Positions 60,734-64,000 of a stretch of 64,000 nt of DNA are shown here, piece by piece. Location: contig CAWGFO010000001.1 of NCBI GenBank assembly GCA_963821925.1, positions 372,001 through 436,000 on the forward strand, in the 5' to 3' direction. Source of the DNA: JAOUEA01 sp963821925 (GTDB lineage Bacteria > Actinomycetota > UBA4738 > HRBIN12). The notes under the pieces were generated by a model that did not search any database, was not told the origin of the DNA, and saw only the letters and a program-made list of their open reading frames with translations. Every line of letters starts with the position of its first letter. Position 1 is the first letter of the stretch. The position numbers were made by a program, and so were the translations under genes.

Positions 60734-62074
60734 ATGGATCGCCCCGGTGTCGCCTTCGCCCGCGCCCAGGACGGGGCGTACCTCGCGTACCAGACCTTCG
60801 GCGAGGGGCCGATCGACCTGGTTTGGCAGGACGACTTCTTCTCGATCGTGGACGAATGGTGGGACGCGCCGGAGCGGGCCGTGTACGAGAACTTCGGTGG
60901 GTTCGCGCGAGTGATCCTGCACGACCGACGCGGCACCGGGTGCTCGAGCCGTGACGGCGGGCCGGGGAACCTCGAGACCCGGGTCGCCGACACCCTCGCG
61001 GTGATGGACGCCGCCGGCGCTCAGCGCCCGGTGGTCGGCGGACTCATGGAGGGCGGCGCGAGCATGGCTCTGCTGGCGGCGATGCACCCCGAGCGGGTCC
61101 GGTCGTTGGTGTGGGTTCGACCGGTTCCGAGAGCGCTGGCGGGGCCCGACTATCCATGGGGCGTACCACCCTCGTACGTCGAGCGCGAGGCCGCGCTGAT
61201 CGGCGAGTGGGGCACCGAGGCCTATGCGCGCGGCTTCATCGATCTGAACGCCGACGTGATGGAAGGCCCGTGGTCGGAAGACAGCTACGTGCCCTACCTC
61301 GCTCGCATCACACGTCGCACGTGCACACCCGACGTGGCGGAGCAACTGAACCGGATGTGGTACGAGACCGACGTCCGCGGCGCGCTGCCATCGATCCGCG
61401 TGCCGACGCTCCTGCTCGTCGATCGAGAGGAAGGGGACCTTCACCTGACGACCATTGGAGAGCACGTCGCCTCACTGATACCCGATTCCGTTATCGCGCC
61501 GTACGTCCTCATCGACGACCCGAACACCGCGATCCCTGCCAACGCTGAGACGATCCGTCAGTTCGTCGGCGCCGAGCGGCGACCCGAAGCCCTTGACTCC
61601 ATCCTGGCCACGATCCTCTTCACCGACATCGTCGACTCGACCAGGCGCGGGGCGGCGCTGGGCGACCGGCGATGGACCTCGGTGCGGCGGCGTCACGACG
61701 ACATCGTCCGCGCTGAGCTGGCGCGCTACCGGGGGCGTGAGATCAAGACGATGGGCGACGGGTTCCTCGCGACCTTCGAGGGTCCTGCACGCGGCGTGTA
61801 TTGCGCCAGGGCGATCGCAGACGGGGTCCGCGAGCTCGGGATCGAGATCCGCGCGGGACTCCACACCGGCGAGATCGAGCTCGACGGCGACGACATCAGC
61901 GGGATCTCGGTGGCGATCGGCGCCCGCGTCGGTGCCTTGGCCGGTCCTTCCGAGGTCCTGGTATCTCGGACGGTGAAGGATCTCACCGCCGGGAGCGGAT
62001 TCACCTTCGAGGACGCGGGCGAACACGAGCTCAAGGGCGTACCGGATCGCTGGCAGCTGTATCGGATCACGTAG
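60734..62074 (+). CDS. Class III nucleotide cyclase fused to a degenerate alpha/beta-hydrolase domain
   Basis: 446 residues. Residues about 10-280 have the alpha/beta-hydrolase fold (YQTFGEGPIDLVW, DRRGTGCSS), but the nucleophile elbow reads GLMEGG with Met105 where Ser should be, and no catalytic His is seen near 260-268. Residues about 290-446 are a class III cyclase domain: LFTDIVDST (metal Asp298), TMGDGFLATF (Asp342), LHTGEIE and the C-terminal HELKGVPDRWQLYRI. The dimer-interface motif usually read as VHIGARV is VAIGARV. It probably makes cAMP in response to a ligand held by the dead hydrolase domain. Confidence 0.88.
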   Translation: MDRPGVAFARAQDGAYLAYQTFGEGPIDLVWQDDFFSIVDEWWDAPERAVYENFGGFARVILHDRRGTGCSSRDGGPGNLETRVADTLAVMDAAGAQRPVVGGLMEGGASMALLAAMHPERVRSLVWVRPVPRALAGPDYPWGVPPSYVEREAALIGEWGTEAYARGFIDLNADVMEGPWSEDSYVPYLARITRRTCTPDVAEQLNRMWYETDVRGALPSIRVPTLLLVDREEGDLHLTTIGEHVASLIPDSVIAPYVLIDDPNTAIPANAETIRQFVGAERRPEALDSILATILFTDIVDSTRRGAALGDRRWTSVRRRHDDIVRAELARYRGREIKTMGDGFLATFEGPARGVYCARAIADGVRELGIEIRAGLHTGEIELDGDDISGISVAIGARVGALAGPSEVLVSRTVKDLTAGSGFTFEDAGEHELKGVPDRWQLYRIT

Positions 62075-62393
62075 ATCTGAGGTGGGCGCTCACCGATGGT
62101 GGGCGAGGGGGGAGTTGAACCCCACCACGTCCTTTCGGACACAGGAACCTGAAGCTCGTGTCCGGGTGACGCAGGGCGGCCGCGCACGGTCGCGGGCGGT
62201 CATCCCGCGCCCGTCGTGCAAGGTACGCGTGACCGCAGTTGACCGTCACTGGCCAACTCTTGCATGACGGCGCATCACCACGGCGTCACCACTCTGACAG
62301 GTGTGAGGGTGGGTCAAACGCCTCGCCGGAGCGTCCGATCGAGGGCTCGTAGACGCTAGTCTTTGCGTCGATGGACCCGTGGTACACACATCC
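62075..62393. other. Intergenic region holding a tRNA fragment, otherwise no gene
   Basis: 319 bases without a protein gene. The left part carries the tRNA-Leu 3' half (62097-62154). The rest has no ORF of note. A TAGTCT box at 62357-62362 sits 8 bases before an ATG that opens only eight codons before a TAG at 62395; this could be the cut start of a leaderless gene. Confidence 0.6.
62097..62154 (-). mobile_element. tRNA-Leu(CAG) 3'-half, probable attachment site of an integrated element
   Basis: On the minus strand this reads from the anticodon loop TTCAGGT (anticodon CAG) through a 3' anticodon-stem strand TCCTG, a variable arm GTCC-GAAA-GGAC, a T-loop TTCAACT, the acceptor strand CTCGCCC and an encoded ACCA end. 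The 5' half is absent: the bases before the loop (CGAGC) cannot pair with TCCTG, and no GGGCGAG acceptor strand follows. Identity that starts at an anticodon loop and runs to the 3' end is what tRNA-targeting integrases leave at one element border. Confidence 0.65.
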
Positions 62394-63155
62394 CTAGACG
62401 TGCTTGCGGTGGTAGGTGGCCATCGCGAGCGCGTACGCGGCGACGAGGATGCCGACGCACCAGGCGAAGGCGATCCAGATGTCGGTGTTGACCGGCTGCC
62501 GTGTGTACAGGTCGCGGATCGCGTTGACGATGGGTGTCACCGGCTGGTGCTCGGCGAAGGCGCGCACTGGGCCGGGCATGGTTTCGGTGAGTACGAAAGC
62601 CGAGCTGATGAAGGGCAGGAAGATAAGCGGGTAGGAGAACGCGCTTGCGCCGTCCACGGTCTTTGCGGACAGGCCTACGGTGACAGCGAGCCACGTCAAC
62701 GCGAGGGTGAACAGGATCAGGATGCCGGCTACCACGAGCCACGCCGGCACTCCCGCCCCCGAGCGGAACCCCATGAGGAGGGCGACGAGCACGACGACCA
62801 CGAGCGAGATGAGAGTGGCGACCAGCGAGGTCAGCACGTGCGCCCACAGCAGAGACGACCGAGCGATCGGCATCGATCGGAAGCGCTCGAAGATGCCGCT
62901 CTTCATGTCCATGAAGAGTCGGAAGGCCGTGTAGGAGATGCTCGACGCGATCGTGATGAGCAGGATGCCAGGCAGCAGGTAGTTCACGTACGAGTCCGGC
63001 CCTTCGTTCATCGCGCCGCCGAAGACGTAGACGAACAGCAGCATGAAGACGATCGGCATGAACAGGGTCGTGATGATGGTGTCCGGGCTGCGCGCGATGT
63101 GGCGCAGTGATCGTCCCGTTAGGACGGCCGTGTTGCCGAAGAAGTGCTTGCTCAT
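62394..63155 (-). CDS. ABC-2 type permease, DrrB-like (right-end copy)
   Basis: 253 residues with six hydrophobic segments. GRSLRHIARSPDTIITTLFMPIVFMLLFVYVFGGAM and the loop MKSGIFERFRSMPIARSSLLWAHV are typical of DrrB/ABC2_membrane proteins, as is the C-terminal half with GPVRAFAEHQPVTPIVNAIRDL. The ATG overlaps the ATPase stop (ATGA). It lies right of the tRNA-Leu fragment and may belong to an integrated element. Confidence 0.88.
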   Translation of the reverse strand: MSKHFFGNTAVLTGRSLRHIARSPDTIITTLFMPIVFMLLFVYVFGGAMNEGPDSYVNYLLPGILLITIASSISYTAFRLFMDMKSGIFERFRSMPIARSSLLWAHVLTSLVATLISLVVVVLVALLMGFRSGAGVPAWLVVAGILILFTLALTWLAVTVGLSAKTVDGASAFSYPLIFLPFISSAFVLTETMPGPVRAFAEHQPVTPIVNAIRDLYTRQPVNTDIWIAFAWCVGILVAAYALAMATYHRKHV

Positions 63156-63970
63156 CGCTCTTCCTTACTCGTCGGTGCCGATACCGCGTCATCGCCAGCG
63201 TCGCCGTACTTGCCGGTACCGACGATGGCGAGGAAGACGTCCTCAAGGCTCGGCTGCTTCTCGACGTACTCGACCCTGGCGGGCGGGAGGAGCTGCTTCA
63301 GTTCGGCGAGCGTGCCGTTCGCGATGATGCGCCCCTCGTGCAGGATCGCGATCCGGTCGGCAAGCTGTTCGGCCTCGTCCAGGTACTGCGTCGTGAGCAG
63401 CACTGTCGTTCCCCGCTCGGCGAGCTCCTTGACGCTGTTCCACACTTCGACGCGAGATTGTGGGTCGAGCCCGGCGGTTGGTTCGTCCAGGAAGATCACC
63501 GGCGGATCCCCGATCAGGCTCATGGCGATGTCCAGGCGGCGGCGCATGCCTCCGGAGTACGTCGACACCCTCCGGTCAGCCGCGTCGATGAGCTGGAAGC
63601 GGGCCAGCAGGTCATCCGCGATCCGGCCAACGCCCTTCAGGTACCGCAGCCGGGCTATCAGGACCAGGTTCTCGCGCCCGGTGAGGATCTCGTCCACGGC
63701 GGCGAACTGTCCGGTGAGGCTGATGGACTCCCGCACGTCCGCCGGTTGGGTGGCGATGTCGAAGCCATTGACCGTGGCCGTCCCCGCCTCGGGCTTGAGC
63801 AGCGTGGACAGGATCTTCACCACCGTGGTCTTGCCTGCGCCGTTGGAGCCAAGCAGGGCGAAGATGCTGCCCCGCGCTACGTTGAAGTCCACGCCGCGGA
63901 GCACGCGCAGCTCCTCGTAGGACTTCTCCAGACCTTCCACGTGCAGCGCCTGGACCGTCAGTGTGGTCAT
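63152..63970 (-). CDS. ABC-2 type exporter ATPase, DrrA-like (right-end copy)
   Basis: 272 residues. Walker A is GSNGAGKTT, the signature is YSGGMRRRLDIAMSL, Walker B is VIFLDEPTAGLDP and the switch is TTQYLDEAEQL, with Gln in place of the usual His (TTQY), as is common in DrrA proteins. The family C-terminal tail PSLEDVFLAIVG is present. GAGGTG lies 7-8 bases before the ATG. It pairs with the permease just downstream; substrate unknown, multidrug-type export likely. Confidence 0.9.
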   Translation of the reverse strand: MTTLTVQALHVEGLEKSYEELRVLRGVDFNVARGSIFALLGSNGAGKTTVVKILSTLLKPEAGTATVNGFDIATQPADVRESISLTGQFAAVDEILTGRENLVLIARLRYLKGVGRIADDLLARFQLIDAADRRVSTYSGGMRRRLDIAMSLIGDPPVIFLDEPTAGLDPQSRVEVWNSVKELAERGTTVLLTTQYLDEAEQLADRIAILHEGRIIANGTLAELKQLLPPARVEYVEKQPSLEDVFLAIVGTGKYGDAGDDAVSAPTSKEER

Positions 63971-64000
63971 CGGGACACCTCTGAGTCTCCCGTGTCTTCT

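Noticed and set aside
62097..62160. tmRNA 3' end
   Set aside because: The T-arm and CCA would fit, but the CAG anticodon loop and class II variable arm match tRNA-Leu, and no tag-coding region or 5' half is present.
62097..62190. Complete functional tRNA-Leu
   Set aside because: No D-arm, no pairing 5' anticodon strand and no 5' acceptor strand GGGCGAG are found upstream.
1..64000. CRISPR array, phage defence island or biosynthetic gene cluster
   Set aside because: No regularly spaced repeats, Cas-like, nuclease-defence or polyketide/peptide synthase genes were seen. The scattered ABC exporters alone do not make a biosynthetic cluster.

Overview
This window is GC-rich throughout, with codon third positions mostly G or C. 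It carries HemQ, a coproporphyrin-type ferrochelatase, a PknB-like kinase and many start codons placed 6-9 bases after a TANNNT box. Together these point to a member of the Actinomycetota, probably a little-studied lineage. This is inference from gene content; no rRNA or other strong taxonomic marker is present. Most of the window looks like ordinary chromosome with short intergenic gaps and many 4-base ATGA/GTGA overlaps.

Layout. 1-9036: a diacylglycerol-kinase-like gene cut by the window edge, a SulP transporter, a D-Ala-D-Ala carboxypeptidase lipoprotein, a small Cys/His protein, an arylsulfatase, an APC permease and a frameshifted PAP2 phosphatase. 9090-17101: two export modules. One is a lipoprotein, two FtsE-type ATPases and a 1035-residue FtsX-type permease. 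The other is an ABC-2 ATPase with a permease carrying an extracytoplasmic domain. 17107-23899: a GH15 glucosidase with a glucose-dehydrogenase-like SDR, tRNA-Ser(GCT), a second SulP, an FAD oxidoreductase and a P1-family peptidase. 23976-29694: hemA-hemC-hemD-hemB-(META protein)-hemL. 29701-41970: mixed single genes, including a PAS protein, an APH(6)-like kinase, a serine hydrolase, a phosphoesterase, HIT, MsrA, two CDGSH iron-sulfur proteins, a GntR regulator, a UvrD helicase, HAD, HlyIII and PPK2.

41974-46089: the second heme operon hemE-hemH-hemG-hemQ, joined by three 4-base overlaps. With the first cluster it gives a full route from glutamyl-tRNA to heme through coproporphyrin. It is followed by tRNA-Ser(TGA) and a scar where two 5'-truncated genes meet head to head (46347-46969). 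47068-50460 encodes a protein of eight PAS repeats with no output domain; its end runs 110 bases into the convergent serS. serS is downstream of a DUF4446 gene and a bactofilin in one operon. 52985-60507: a receptor Ser/Thr kinase, small membrane proteins, a CDF-like protein, a GNAT, an ABC-2 exporter, a DUF2252 protein and a CPBP protease.

The right end (60734-64000) holds a class III cyclase fused to a catalytically degenerate alpha/beta-hydrolase domain. Next comes an isolated 3' half of a tRNA-Leu(CAG) with its encoded CCA, then a DrrAB-type ABC pair. The tRNA fragment is the expected mark of a site-specific integration end, so the sequence from about 62155 rightward may be part of an integrated element whose other end lies outside the window. 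No CRISPR array, transposase, integrase or rRNA was seen.
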